From Lates calcarifer (taxonomy: Eukaryota; Chordata; Actinopteri; Centropomidae): a stretch of 64,000 nucleotides of DNA. The stretch is from positions 3,718,380 through 3,782,379 of the forward strand of contig NC_066843.1 in NCBI RefSeq assembly GCF_001640805.2, written 5' to 3'. Numbering within the stretch: position 1 is the stretch's first letter; every line of letters starts with the position of its first letter. The notes beneath the pieces were generated by a model. The model searched no databases, was not told the origin of the DNA, and saw only the letters and a program-made list of their open reading frames with translations. The translations under genes and the position numbers were made by a program. Of the stretch, positions 10,277-22,470 are shown piece after piece.

Positions 10277-13200
10277 CCTCACAAACAAGCCTGTGCACAC
10301 CTGAAAGGCTGAAAGGTCACTGTGAGGAATGTTGGTCCATCACTTTGGCTATTACCCTTCATTAGCTGTAAAATATCTCTGTCCAGCTGACTCTGTGAAA
10401 TAGTCGCTGCTTATGAGACATTTCTGTCAGGACCTCATGAATTCTTCAAACGGCCGATTGCCCTCCTTCACTGACGTCCCTGATCGCTCAGGTGAGCTGA
10501 TGGGTCCAAGCCGCAGTCATCACACATTCTCCTCACACCTGAGTGAGGTGAGTTTGTGTGTCTTCCTCATCGGGAGTGTGTAACAGACACACACACACAC
10601 TCTCGCCTGGTTAAAAATTCCATCAAAACCCCCAAAGCTGATGCTGTTTTGGTTGCTTTTTTGTTTATGTACCGCTGTACTCCTTCCTTTATTTACGTTC
10701 AATTCAAAGTTTTCATTAAAATGCAAAGGATTTTTGCTTCTCTCACTTATTCTTCCTCAATCTGCCAATTTCCCCCCACTGCACTTGAGAATTATCTTGA
10801 CTTGTAAGGCTTTGCAAGTTTGTCTTTCTCTGTTTCTCACTCTCGCGGGTGCTTCAGGGTGCCGTTATTTCTCAGTGGGGCGAAATACAAATATCTCTGC
10901 TGCACTGGGCCAGTTATTCACCCTGACTGTTAGCGTGAACTTTGCGTTTTACATATTAGCATTACAGCAGTCAGCCATTTACTTCTGATTGCATATCCCC
11001 TCATGACAGACTGCACCAAGCTGATATTTCATTCTTCATCTTTGGCCCATGATTAAGAGAAAATTATAACAATTAAATTAGAATTTTAAACCAGCCATAT
11101 CACTCAGGAGTGGCATGATGTGGGTGGTTTCTGTTTTCTCAAAATTTTATGTAAAAGTAAATTGGATACATGTGTGTTGTTTTCTTTGTCTGGACAAGGT
11201 ACTTAGGGAAGAATTTTATGAAAAACAATATTCAAATGGCTCCTAATAAACAAAACAGCATGCAAAATCACTATGATGGCAGGAGCAGAATATGACAGGC
11301 TTTTCTCCCCCAGAAACTCCTATGAGTTCTTCTTCATTTGAATTAAGACTTCTCTGCCACAAAGTTGTGTGTTTACCAAAACTTTCCTCTCCATTTATGA
11401 TGTGTCCACGGCCAGTAATTTTGTGGGATTTGTCTTATGACTCAGGATGATGTGTGTTGTGTTAATGAGCCCCGTTATCATCAGATTCAAAGTGAATAAA
11501 TAAATGAATGAATTACAGTAGCTGCACAAAGGTGTGTGTGCAGTGATGGGAATAATAATCATCATTCCACTGTCGCTCTAGTTAATGACTATGAGGATGA
11601 TGCCTTGGACAATATGTGGCAATACTCCATTGCTGCACATTTGGAGTATGTAATTGCGGACTGTCTAAAGTTTAAGCAAATTTCTCATAGATTAAAGCCG
11701 TAAAGCATAACTTCTCATTATTTTTCATTTTGGCATTATTGCTGAAGGTTCTTCTGGTGCAGCTCTTTTTTTTTATTTGTCTGTTGAGCCATGCATGCTC
11801 ATAATTTCCTCTTCTATTTATCCCGTGCACGACATAACATACATAATTGCCTGTGCACATGAGGATTTTCTCCAGAAAAGTTCCAACAGCAGTGTGAAAG
11901 CTTTCATAAAGTGGCCGTACAGTAAGTAGGTTGAATCACTCCTGTGCTGCAGCAATCAGTGAGTTGTGAGTTGCATGTGCTGCTCCAGTGGGAATCCATT
12001 AATAAACAGCTGACGACATGATGCACACTATAAAGCAGAAACAGTGGGGAGAGACTGTGCTGGTTGAATATAATGAAGGACTCTACAAAAGGAGCCTCAG
12101 ACATTTGTCATGTCTGGATACATGCAAACATGTGACACACGTTACTTTTAGAGAGCAAAGTTTTTTTTCACACTATTTTAGATTTAGCCATGAGTGTGTG
12201 AGGGGCTGGTGTTGACGGACTATTCAGAACAGCTGACATAGAGTCTGATGGGGATTCTCTGCTTTGTTCCAACTATTCTCTCCTCCTCTTTTTTCCTCTG
12301 TGCTGAGGAAAAGATTCAGCTCAGATCTCTGTTGGACAAAACATCTGTTCAGCCTCTGAGGAAGTTCAGGATGAGTGTAAAGTAAAACGTGTGTGTGCAT
12401 GTGTGATGTGTGCGAGTGCTGCTTTGTATGCACATGACTCAGTTATTGTTGGATTGTTTATGGATTCACTATATATCATAAAAGACATATATTACATGTA
12501 CAGTATAAGTAAAAATCCCTGCATTGCTATGGACAGCTCTGCAGTTCAACTACTGACTGACTGAGAGTTAGATCACATAGATAGTCTGTCACTTCAGTAA
12601 CGTGACAGATGATGATGCAGAGGACAGAATATCAGTGTCAATGAGACAGAATCACTGGATAGAGGCTTAAGAGATGGTCGCTTTTGATTTAACTTTACCT
12701 TTGCAAGCATGACTTTCATTTATAAAACCTAGAGAAAGTTCAATCAGGAGATGAGACAATCTTTCATGCCTGCTCTCACTATTTATTCATATTTTTCTTT
12801 CCTGTCTCAGCTGACTGATGGCGTTTACACTTTTTTCTTCAACCATCTGCTGAATTATGTTTCCAGATCACATTCATCCGTATCCTCCACTAGGCTTTTT
12901 CTTTCCTCTGCATGGCTATCTAAGTAAAAATGTCATGATATAGTCTGATCACCAGAGACTTCTTATATATCTTTTTATTGTGCCCACTTCTTTGTAAATT
13001 GAACAGACGTCTGAGCCGAGTTTACCTCTTCTCTAATTGTTTTGAGAGAATATTCTACTGTGCGTAACAACAAAGAATGGATGTGTGTTTTTTTAACCAT
13101 TCAACTGTTAACTAAGCCAATTCCTAAATAACAGAAAATTTCAAAAGAAAAAGTTGTAATTGTAGACTGAGCCAACTCTATACATTTAAAACACGTCGAT

Positions 13201-14845
13201 CAACTTGTTAATGCCACTCCTGCTTCATAATGCTTCACTCTGCTATCAAAGATTGTCTTTTTCAGAGATGATTACAGAAGTTTTTTTTATTCGGATTGAT
13301 GCATTGTTGTGATTAGGAATGTAATATTAGACTAAATGTAAATGGATTTAATGCCATACTGAAGAAGTCCTCTGTGTTTCATATGATGTATTTTGTGCAG
13401 GGCAGGGGTGGATGATATGAGACCAGCGTCGGCTGGCCCTCAAGCCTAAACGATCTGGTCCACACTGGGGGTCTTTAGTGATAGAGGTGGTAATAAAATA
13501 AAGATGAGACTGGGCCCATGATATTTACAGAAGGACAATGCGATTACGAGAGGACTGTTAGTTCTGCTATGAAGCTCTTGAGTTGGGATGAAAAGCAAGA
13601 GGAAGATATTAAACCTGAACCGTTTTGTAAAAGCCTGCCTTTTGCCATCTGCACCTGCCTCTGAGAGAACCTCGGTGTCATGTAAATAAAAAGAGAAAGG
13701 AAGAAGGATGATTGCTTTAGAGGGAGAGGGACAGCAAAGGGATGGAGGTGGGGGATAGGGGGGTGCAGGAAGAAAGAGCGAAAAGGGCTGAAAAATGTGT
13801 CAGTGAAATATATAGAGAAGGTAAATGGAATCTTCTGAGAAATGAAGGATGAAGGACGGCATATTGAAACCTGCGAGAGAGAACGTTGGGGCTGAGGTAA
13901 AGATGAAAAGTGAGTGGGTGTGAGAATGACAGTCAGAGGCTGAGACTCAGACGCTCAGTATTCGGGGCAGAGCAGAGGTTTGGTTGTGGCCAGTCAAACA
14001 GCGTTCAGCTGGTTTGGATCCATGGCTCCAGCAACACTGTACCGATTCACCACTTTCTTATTCAAAATTACAGACTGTCCTAATTTAAAGTCCTAAACAT
14101 GGTCTTGAATGTAGGTTTTGTAATAAAAGATGATATTTTTAATATTTCAGAATGTAACATCTGTGATGGTTCATGCTCTGATAACATTTCAGAGCTGCAC
14201 TGATTCTGTGGTCAGGATTGATATGTTAAACTGAATAGAAATGATGAAATATATTAACAACCAGGAATGTTCGTGGTAATATGTTTAATTTCACTGTCAA
14301 TTTTGATGCTAAATAGATGAACTCATGCGGTTACATCTTATCTTCCCTTTTATATAAATTAAAAAAGGCTGTATTATGAAACTTAAAATTACTCACCACC
14401 ATCACATGCAGTCTATGACCAAAATCTGTTTGATGAGCACAGTTAGAATTTAACTTTGATTGGTTAGATTTAGTTTCAGCCTTTAATAATTGACAAACAA
14501 GTTGACTGTCAGACCAAAACAAACTTCAATGGAATCACCACAGTCAGTACATTCTGCCATAGAGGCAAAGTAGATTTGACAAGCAAATTTGTGCGTCTTG
14601 ACATGCTGACCTTTCAGAGAATGAGAGGACTGAGTCCAAAATTGAGGAGAAATCGCATGATTTTACAGTATATATATAAAACCCTGCTCTGAGGAGTGAG
14701 AAGCATCCAATGATTTTTATGTTCCATTTCTCTTTGAAGTTATTTCCAGTGCTCATTGCTTCGTGGTATTTTTTCATTGATCGTCTGAGATGTATACCAT
14801 TGCTAATCACTATTGCACATTTTCATGAGCCTGATAAAGAGCTGA
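10277..14845. other. non-coding region with possible regulatory blocks
   Basis: No exon recognised. A short CA run lies at about 10586-10600. About 10830-11010 is unique and more GC-balanced, and could be regulatory. 11100-13400 is AT-rich. 13680-13960 is purine-rich on the plus strand. The remainder holds unremarkable AT-rich sequence. Confidence 0.4.
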
Positions 14846-14884
14846 GCAAAAGAGTTGACTCATCAGTGAGTCAACTCTTTTTGC
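14846..14884. repeat. near-perfect hairpin with an AP-1 site in each arm
   Basis: The left arm is GCAAAAGAGTTGACTCA (14846-14862) and the right arm is TGAGTCAACTCTTTTTGC (14867-14884), separated by TCAG. The arms are complementary except for one extra T. Each holds an AP-1 core: TGACTCA at 14856-14862 and TGAGTCA at 14867-14873. Confidence 0.9.
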
Positions 14885-15479
14885 AGGTTAAATGTGTGGT
14901 TTTCACACTTTTTCCTGATAGTAAACCAATGTCACCAAACTTTTTGCACTGCCTGACCTGTGACTGGTTTTTGTTTTGTCTCTTCCTGTTGTGACTGACT
15001 TGTCAAATACAAGCATATCTTATTAAATCATCAGTGACTGCATTGTATTTAGTAGTGGAACAAAAAACCCCATCATTAATGTTATTAGTTTTACCTGTGC
15101 ATTGACTGTAATAAGAAGTCAAAATGTCCACTGACAGGTTGATTGGAAAAACCTTCATTTGGTATCTAATGTGAATACAGCAGCTTATACTGTTGCTAAT
15201 CAGGATCCATTATTATGATGCTTCTGCCAACCTGTACTTCTGCAAACTGAATCAAGAAATACCTTGTAATTATAGGTGGTGGCCCTGATAGGAACCACCG
15301 TGGATGTGAATACAGAATATGAGAACTGAATCACATAAGAGCACTGTACTCTGAAGGTTTCCTCACATAGGCCCTGCCAGTTTATAAAAAGTCTAATAGG
15401 AAGTGTGCAGGGTCAGTGAAAGTATCTTGTAGTAGTAGTGGGGGTCTGTGCACCAGGCCATTGCCAGGGGCTTGAAGGT
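14885..15479. other. non-coding AT-rich sequence
   Basis: Nothing recognised beyond chance frames. Confidence 0.45.
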
Positions 15480-15680
15480 CACAGCGCTCTACCAGTGCTA
15501 AAAGCTAATGCGGCCATTTTTGCCCTGCTAATAGAATTAGCAGGCCATCTGTTTTCGTGTGGTGTGCCAGCCCGGAACCCCTGCTAATTATGTTATAATA
15601 TCCCGTTCAACGGCAGTCGTCTTTTTAATATTCCCCCAGCAAACACTCCGGGGGCAGGCTTCAATAAAAGCAGGTGGCTG
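15480..15680. promoter_or_regulatory. candidate conserved non-coding element with palindromic homeodomain site
   Basis: Unique sequence with many TAAT/ATTA cores. It includes the perfect palindrome CTGCTAAT-AGA-ATTAGCAG (15525-15543) and a third CTGCTAATTA about 40 bases later. TAAT-N3-ATTA is the classical P3 dimer site for paired-class homeodomain proteins. Enhancer function is inferred. Confidence 0.45.
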
Positions 15681-16879
15681 GAGACAGAGATGCAGAAACA
15701 CAAACCCACATGCTCTGTTCTAATGAAATAACACTGTAGCTGAAAGTGTATATCTTACCCGAACTGGGAAATATGTTCAGAGGCTGAGCCATGTTGCCAG
15801 GCGACTGCTGCCTGGAATGGCGTGCGTGTCTGTGGTGACAGACAGATGGAGGGAGGAAGGACGTGGTGAAGCCAAGAGGCTGGAGTTGCAGTGTCTCTAA
15901 GTCTGTGTGTTTGTGTGTGTTTGTTTGGAAGAGATCGCCGTTGTTGCTGCTTTTCTGTCGTCACTGCGACTATGATAACAGTGTTTGCAGTGTCGCACTT
16001 TAGCACATCAGGGGGGGTGAGCAACACCGTTTAATAATCTGGCCCAGTCCTCTCCTCAGTAAAAGGCTATTACCAGTCTCTGCACAGCAAACATTGTTTA
16101 CAACGTGTCTGCTATTACAGTTTAATTATCGGGATATTCTGGCGCGGCCAGCGCGGCCTTTCTTGTTTGCACTGTTGGTGGTTTGTAATCTGACTTTTTC
16201 ATTTTTTCTTTACAAGGCCTGGCTTTGTTTTGTTGTTGTTTCCTGTGCGTGCCCTTGTGTTTGCAGATTGACCTTGCTCCAGACAAAGTGAGACAGAGAC
16301 TCACCCGAGCGCTCACAGTGTGCCTCATTAAATTAGAGTACTGTCAGAGGGGAGTTGAAATAATGCTGCTACGCCCATTGTCTGTCCCCCTTTGTCATCT
16401 GAATGAGGCCCGTTATATTTTCCCCTCATGTTGCCTCTCCTCTTTCACAGATGTAACTACTGATGCTATTCACGGGGGAAGTCACACTTTCACTCTTCAG
16501 CATGACTCTGCTTATGAGTATCTCAGCAGTCTGCACAGCTTACCTGACACTCATCTTACAGGTGGATGTTCATGTCATTTTATTATTTTATCATGCAACC
16601 ATCTGGGTCTGGGAGAGGCTGCTGAGGAGACACAATACACATGTTCAATTAAATTAGGATTTACACAAGATTCAATAGTGCACACATTAACAGGTTTGAC
16701 AGTGGAAACATGCATGCATACGTAGCGAGACACACTCACAGCAATTACAGTATAGCATTACAGCTATAAAAACCAAGAGGGAGGTTTTTGCAGGATGTGC
16801 AATGATAACTAATAACACATGAGTGCTTTCTGAAATACTCCTTTCACGGCATTACACGATCGTGATAATAAAACTAGAA
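15681..16879. other. non-coding, with a probable conserved block at 16040-16480
   Basis: A 166-codon plus frame at 16225-16725 has no known motif and lacks matching splice sites. The balanced, unique sequence at 16040-16480 fits a conserved non-coding element better. A GT-rich patch lies at 15905-15928. Confidence 0.4.
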
Positions 16880-17222
16880 TTACCTCCTCACGGTTGTATG
16901 CCTCCGCCAACCAGTCATTTGCAACTTACCTCCATGTCTGTCCAGACTATAATAAACATAATGTGGACTAAAACAGAATTCAATAAAAGTTATGAGCAGC
17001 GTTTCATCATAATTAGCATATGAGTTCTTGAGTTCACAGTGACCTTGACCTTTGACCTTTAACCACCAAATTCTAATCAGATTATCTTTGAAGTCCAAGT
17101 GAACATTTGTCCCAAATTTGGAGGAATTCTCTCACGGTGTTACTGAAATATCGCAGTCACAACCTGAAAACATAACATTTATGCCTCCAGCCACGGCTCT
17201 TGCCACTGTGGAGGCATAAAAA
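16880..17222 (+). repeat. dispersed fish repeat, family C, with nuclear-receptor half sites
   Basis: Begins ATTACCTCCTCACGGTTGTA followed by TGCCTCCGCCAACCAGT, and ends in TGCCTCCAGCCACGGCTCTT and GTGGAGGCATAAA. That 'TATGCCTCC...GGAGGCATAAA' frame is a percomorph repeat I recognise; TATGCCTCC and GGAGGCATA form short inverted ends. It carries three TGACCT half sites at 17040-17058. Confidence 0.7.
17040..17058. promoter_or_regulatory. triple TGACCT nuclear-receptor half-site array
   Basis: TGACCT occurs at 17040-17045, 17046-17051 and 17053-17058, that is spacing 0 then spacing 1. On the minus strand the last two form a DR1 (AGGTCA-A-AGGTCA), the arrangement bound by PPAR/RXR, HNF4 and COUP-TF. 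The third, TCAAGGTCA, is an extended monomer site (SF-1/ERR type). Binding is not shown. Confidence 0.5.
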
Positions 17223-18967
17223 CAGAAAGATGGCTGACTCTCTAATTCTATGTGTGGCCATGTAAACTAACAAACCAAAGCCTGCTATGTTTTATGTAGG
17301 CTTTCAGCACTATCTGCTTGTACTTTACCATTCATACCAGTTAGATGAAATGACTTGCTGCATCTAAATATTTATCATTTCGTCAGTGCTGTTCATATAC
17401 AGTCACATCATTTTAACGAAGGATGAATAGCAGTGGCGTCCCTCTGATCTCAAAATTTTCATATGCACCCTCCTCATTAACTCTAAATCTTTGGGAATCG
17501 CGCTGAGAGGATGGAGGCATTTTATCTCCTCAAACATCCCCCTTGTTAAATGTGAACAAATTGCCCGCTGATTAACATGTCAGGAAACCGGCCATGGCGT
17601 GGGCCTACTGTAGCTGCTCCACAATGACGCTACAAGAACAGAGAGATAAGGAAAAGAGAAAAGGGAAAATTAATATCCCTTTGAAACTGACAGCGGATGT
17701 GGCAAATTACTATGCTGCTGCTGTATCTGTGTGTCTGACCACTTGTGTTGATTGGGATTTCTCCCCTGAGGTAAAAGACCCTCTGACAAGATTCAAGGCT
17801 TTAGCCTACCGTCAGACGCCTGTCTGTAATTTGTGATTACAGCACAAGCAGAAGGGGTGGCAGGGATTAATTCAATCCAACACACAAATCTGATTTCCCA
17901 CATTTGCATATTAATGAGAAAAATGTTGAGTGTTTTTGGCAGGTGGCAAAGCAGAAGATGGTTAAAAGTTGGAAATTTGGATATTTACTGCTCTTGTGTC
18001 TGGCGAGTTGAGGTCAGTGTCGGGTTTTGCATGTATTTGCATAGATTTACATCTAAATGATGTGATATGGCTGTAGATATTTCAGTGACTTCATGTCTCT
18101 TTCACAGCCACTGGTACCTGTTCAATTATTACAGTTTATACACTCATTTGTAAAATTTCCTGAGCAGAGTTTGTTTCAGCAGTTACAGAAGCCCACTGTA
18201 TGTTTCATAAAGGCTGATGACCCTGACCAAGGTAACTGAGGAAATCAACAATCTCCTGACTCATTTGGTTACAGCAATTAACCTTGAATTGATGATTATA
18301 AATGATTAATGAAGCTGCCGTTACAGTTTTAACTTACAACCATTTACATGATACTATGGTTTATAGGAAACTGTGATAATAGTCTCATGGATTCGTCAGT
18401 GGTCATTTTTGGTAGCAATATTTTGGTAGACAAATTTTTCTAATAACAGCCATACAAACACTGATCTGACTTCTCTAGGTTTGTTATTTTAGCTGTGAAA
18501 AGGGCATCCAGGTAACAACAGTAAGATCATTAAGTAGCACTATCTAGAGGGAAATATACTCCATTAGAAATAAAAATGCTTTGTTTGAAGTTTTCCTGAA
18601 ATATCAATAGTGAAATGTATTATCACCATGGAGAGTGTATCACATTGTCAACGCATTGCATTGTAGATACTTTAGGTTAAGTGATAAAACACAATGAGCT
18701 TTCTGAAATACAGAAATAATGGACAAGGTCGAGTCAAAGACTGTTGTGATGCAAAGTGCCCATTATTTTCATGCTAAAGAGTTTTATCTTTGCAACTTAC
18801 CACATGCAGAAATAAGCTAAGAAATAAATAAATTATCATAGACATATATTTTTAACCTCTTAAGGCCCACTGCCATGCCCGTGTTCCAGGCATTATAGAC
18901 TCCTGCTCTCAAGCCAAACTTTGTTCAAACTCATAAAGTTTATTTTGGTCTAATCTGGGGGATTTCT
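17223..18967. other. non-coding, with a candidate enhancer at 17500-18060
   Basis: 17500-18060 is unique sequence with a GATTAATTC core and an octamer, ATTTGCAT at 17902-17909, running into ATTAATGA. This is a typical POU/homeodomain composite in vertebrate neural enhancers. The rest is AT-rich and featureless. Enhancer status is inferred. Confidence 0.4.
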
Positions 18968-19939
18968 TTTATGGGCAGATATATGTGTCTCTAGAAACTG
19001 AATTTGAATAATTTATATTTGAATTTGAATTGCTTGACTTGATTAAGTGCATTTAAAACCTACATTTGAATCACACTATTTGAATTTATATTGTTTAGTT
19101 TGAATTATTGCATTGAAAACCCAATTCTGAAAAGCACTGAATTTATTAGTTTGTAACTGAATTCCAGGAAACTTGAAAATTTGAATTAATTTGCTCTAAA
19201 ACGGTTATCAGATCCTCACTGAAAATACAACCCTCTTCAGTTCTCATCATTCAAATTCAGCCCTTGCAATTCAATTTCAGTTTACTGAGACACACATCTG
19301 GTCGATGAGGAAGAGCAATCGAGTGCAGATTGACAGAGATCCTTTTCACGTTGTTGAAATTGTGCCAAAGTTCCCCTCAGCTCTCTGGACATGACACTCT
19401 GAGCTGAACCACGTCAGTTTTCAGCATGTTGAGGCATGACCAAAGGCTCGATTCACAGGTTAGTCAATGTATAATACATATAAGAAGGAGCTTTATGTAT
19501 ACAAGTGATAGCATAACTGTAGCTGTTAGGTCTGGTAAATGTGGCACAGCTTACTTAAATGAAAGATTTTGGGCACAGTCATGTTTGAGCCTGTATGATA
19601 ATGCGTAGCCAGCGAGGGTATGAATTTTAGTTTTGCTCCTTTTGCTCAAGTGGATGGCTCTTGTGTGCATGTTGTGGATTTTTTCAGCTGTGTTATTGAC
19701 TCTTTTTATATGCATTCAGTGATTTGCACTCGATCCGCTTCCTCAGTGACCAGATGTGTGTCTTTTCAGTGAAATGAATTCAGTTTCATAATATTACATT
19801 CAGTTTCAAGTTTAGTGGAATTTAGTTGCACACTAATAAATCAGATTTTAATGCAATATTCAACAATTCAAACAATTCAAAATTCACATATAAATGATTC
19901 AAATTCAGTTTCTGGTGGCACATAATTTCTGCCCATAAA
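18968..19939. mobile_element. 972-bp element with long inverted terminal repeats, non-autonomous
   Basis: The left end TTTATGGGCAGA (18968-18979) and right end TCTGCCCATAAA (19928-19939) are exact reverse complements. Similarity continues inward: AGAAACTGAATTTGAAT on the left has its complement in ATTCAAATTCAGTTTCT on the right, and both arms reach an ACACATCTGGTC...GAGGAAG...CGAGTGCA block (left about 19290-19328, right about 19720-19765). A core of about 390 bp lies between, with no transposase frame. This fits a MITE-like or foldback DNA element. I could not define a target-site duplication, so the true ends may differ. Confidence 0.7.
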
Positions 19940-20269
19940 TGTAGCAGGGGGAGGTTTTATCATGCCATGAAGGTATGAAGACATACCCATGTAAAGAACA
20001 AAACCACTGTAAGTGCAGTGCTTGAGGATTGCTCTCTTAGGCAACAGCTTGTAGCTAAAAAGAAGAAAACAAGCGATGAAACACTAAAAGCTGCTTTCAT
20101 TATGAGAAGTGTGCTGCTCCACCGCCCTGGTATTGTGGTTATCAGCTGTGGCTGCAGCCTGGCTGAGATTCTGTCGTTTCTTACAGTTGTGACTGACTCC
20201 CGCTGTAACACCCTTGTGTTGTTTCCAGAGTGGTAACATTTCTCCTGCAGCAGCCTTGAGTAAAGCCGT
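19940..20269. other. non-coding sequence right of the inverted-repeat element
   Basis: No exon recognised. Chance frames of 70-83 codons occur on both strands. Confidence 0.4.
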
Positions 20270-21600
20270 GCTCTCGGTCTCCGTTGCAGTCAGATGCGGT
20301 TGTGGTTTATGAGCCGCGCGGCCAGCCCATTAAACCCGGCGCTCTTTTGTAAAGGTTGTCTGCCTCTTAAACGGTGTCATCTTTATTGATGTGTTTTTCT
20401 CTTATCCCCCCTCCTCTCGTGTACAGAAATATGCGATATGGCCCTGGTTTAAATTCAGTTCTCCAGCGCGAGCTGTTTATTATGGCAGACAGGCCAGCTA
20501 TAGAGCTATAGCTTTAGAGTTTAAAAAAAAGTGTGAGTGTGGAGGGGAGGGGGCTGACTGTCCCAGCATGAAATGATACAGCAAATTAATGTCTTCCTTT
20601 CATAGATAGCTACACACACACACATGCACACACACACATGCACACACACAGAAATACACACAGCAGTGGCTCCACATGCCACATCCCGCTTAGCCCTGAC
20701 AATATAGCAGCTGTAAAAGTGGCCGCCTCTGTGATCGGACGCACAAATCACAGCGGGAGAGATGAGATGGTGCCGTCCCGCTGCTCGGAGAGCCGGGGAG
20801 GGCCACGGCAGAGGACAAGCTGCCAGTCTCCTGCTACTGAAAAAAGAGAAGTCACTCCTCTTCTGCGGCTTCGCTCTATGCATCAATGTCATTTTCGCAG
20901 TCTCACTTTGCCGTATTCGGCCATTCACTTAGTCTTTATCTGTAAGAAGGCCATCCAGGTTTGCTCCAGCGTACTTATGATGCTAACCTGCTGTCTGGAT
21001 TCCGCTCTTATTTGGTTTTGCTTCCACATTATCTTTTATGCTCCTTTCGCGCAGAGTCACCTTTGACATCAATTTCACGTGGTTCATCTTGGGTGGCTTT
21101 TCAGAGCTGCGGTGCCAATATAAATGTAATACACTGAGTAATAACTCTGGCTAAGTATTGATCCTCTGGGATTTTTAGACTGTGTTAAGCACTCCATCTC
21201 ATCAGCTTCAGTCTTTACATGACAGACTGTGTGAGCATGTCCTTGGTTATTTTGTGGTGGTGCTGCTGCCTGCTGCACGCTCCTCCGTGCACGATCACGA
21301 CCACGCACGCACGCACATCAAAAAGACCGTTTTTGCTGTGGAGGCGTGGATGAGAGGAGTCGAGGGATGGAGAAGCAGACCTGATTAGCACTGTGCGCTC
21401 TCGCCATGCTGTTGGAGTCTGTCCCCTACCTCAGCGCTCCCCAGCCCCCTCACACCCCCCTCTGTTCCCCAGAGCTGCTAATGACTGCTAATTGTGGCAC
21501 GGCAGGGGGGAGATGCTAAAAACCGGATATCACCAGCCATGCCTGGCAACGCCACTGCCCGCCGGCTGGGAGGCTGGTGGCCCCTCATCTGTCAGCTCCA
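20270..21600. promoter_or_regulatory. cluster of candidate conserved non-coding elements
   Basis: Three unique, CpG-containing blocks (20270-20560, 20680-21070 and 21370-21600) are separated by a CA repeat and short AT-rich sequence. They contain homeodomain-type cores (CCCATTAAACC, GAGCTGCTAATGACTGCTAATT). Frames up to 142 codons cross the middle block on both strands, but none has paired splice sites or a known motif. Confidence 0.35.
20612..20661. repeat. imperfect (CA)n microsatellite
   Basis: CA runs interrupted by two ATG units and a GAAATA. Confidence 0.9.
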
Positions 21601-21674
21601 TTTATCAGGAAGTTGACTCAAGTTCTGTGTGTTTGGGAAAGCAGCCTGAAAAACAGTGTTTACACGAGGATCAT

Positions 21675-22470
21675 GGCTAAAGGGACAGTTCACACTGAAA
21701 CATTTACATTGCGCTTTCACAGTGATTTTGGCCTGTAAAAATATTCCTCCCTACACAAGCAAGAGCATCAGGCTTTAATTGGCAAAGGGTTGAATAAATG
21801 TACTCACTGATTAATTGTTTAATTATAAAAAGGAGTTTTATCTCACTGTACGTTTTCTGGCTAGTATCCCCATTAGGAAAAAGTCGCCTTATTCCAGTGA
21901 AATCTCTATGGCTGCAAGCAGTTGTTTCATCATTCACCGTCTATGAAGCAGGATTTGTCACTTGATGACATCATGCTACTGTCTGTTTATCTGCATTTAA
22001 AATTCAAGAGATGCTCCAGCAATTTTTACACATGAAGTTTGGTTTTCTCTTCACAGGGAGCACGACTCAGCCTGTGGAAACAGTTGAATAAAGTCTCTCT
22101 GGTTCTGGAGGGAGCTTTTTTTAAAGTTGGAAATATAACCCAGATGATGTCATAGTGATGTCTTTAGGGTTATTTTGGCTTGAGGCTTTTTTACAAAAAG
22201 TCTGCATTACAAAACAGAGGCCTGACTCGAATGACAGACACTACTGAGTTGCATTATGGGAAGTGTAGGATCCAGTATTTTTGGATCTTGACGCCACACT
22301 AGTGTCACAGTATCTCAGCCTGTGCTGCTTTGACTGCTTTATAATGGGACATTAATTGATTTATGACCTTTACTGATCTCTGTTGGTGTCCAGCAGGAAT
22401 TGCAACATTGATAGATCTCCTCTGACACTTTCTGGCCCACAACTCCCAACCTCATCGTGCCAAATTTTAG
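21675..22470. repeat. possible diverged fish repeats
   Basis: AAAGGGACAGTTCACACTGA at about 21679, ACCCAGATGATGTCATAGTG at about 22139 and GCATTATGGGAAGTGTAG at about 22250 are phrases I associate with old interspersed repeats in fish. I see no second copy in this window, so the boundaries and family are uncertain. Confidence 0.35.

Noticed and set aside
16225..16725. 166-codon plus-strand frame
   Set aside because: No recognisable domain, no fitting splice pair, and it overlaps sequence better explained as conserved non-coding.
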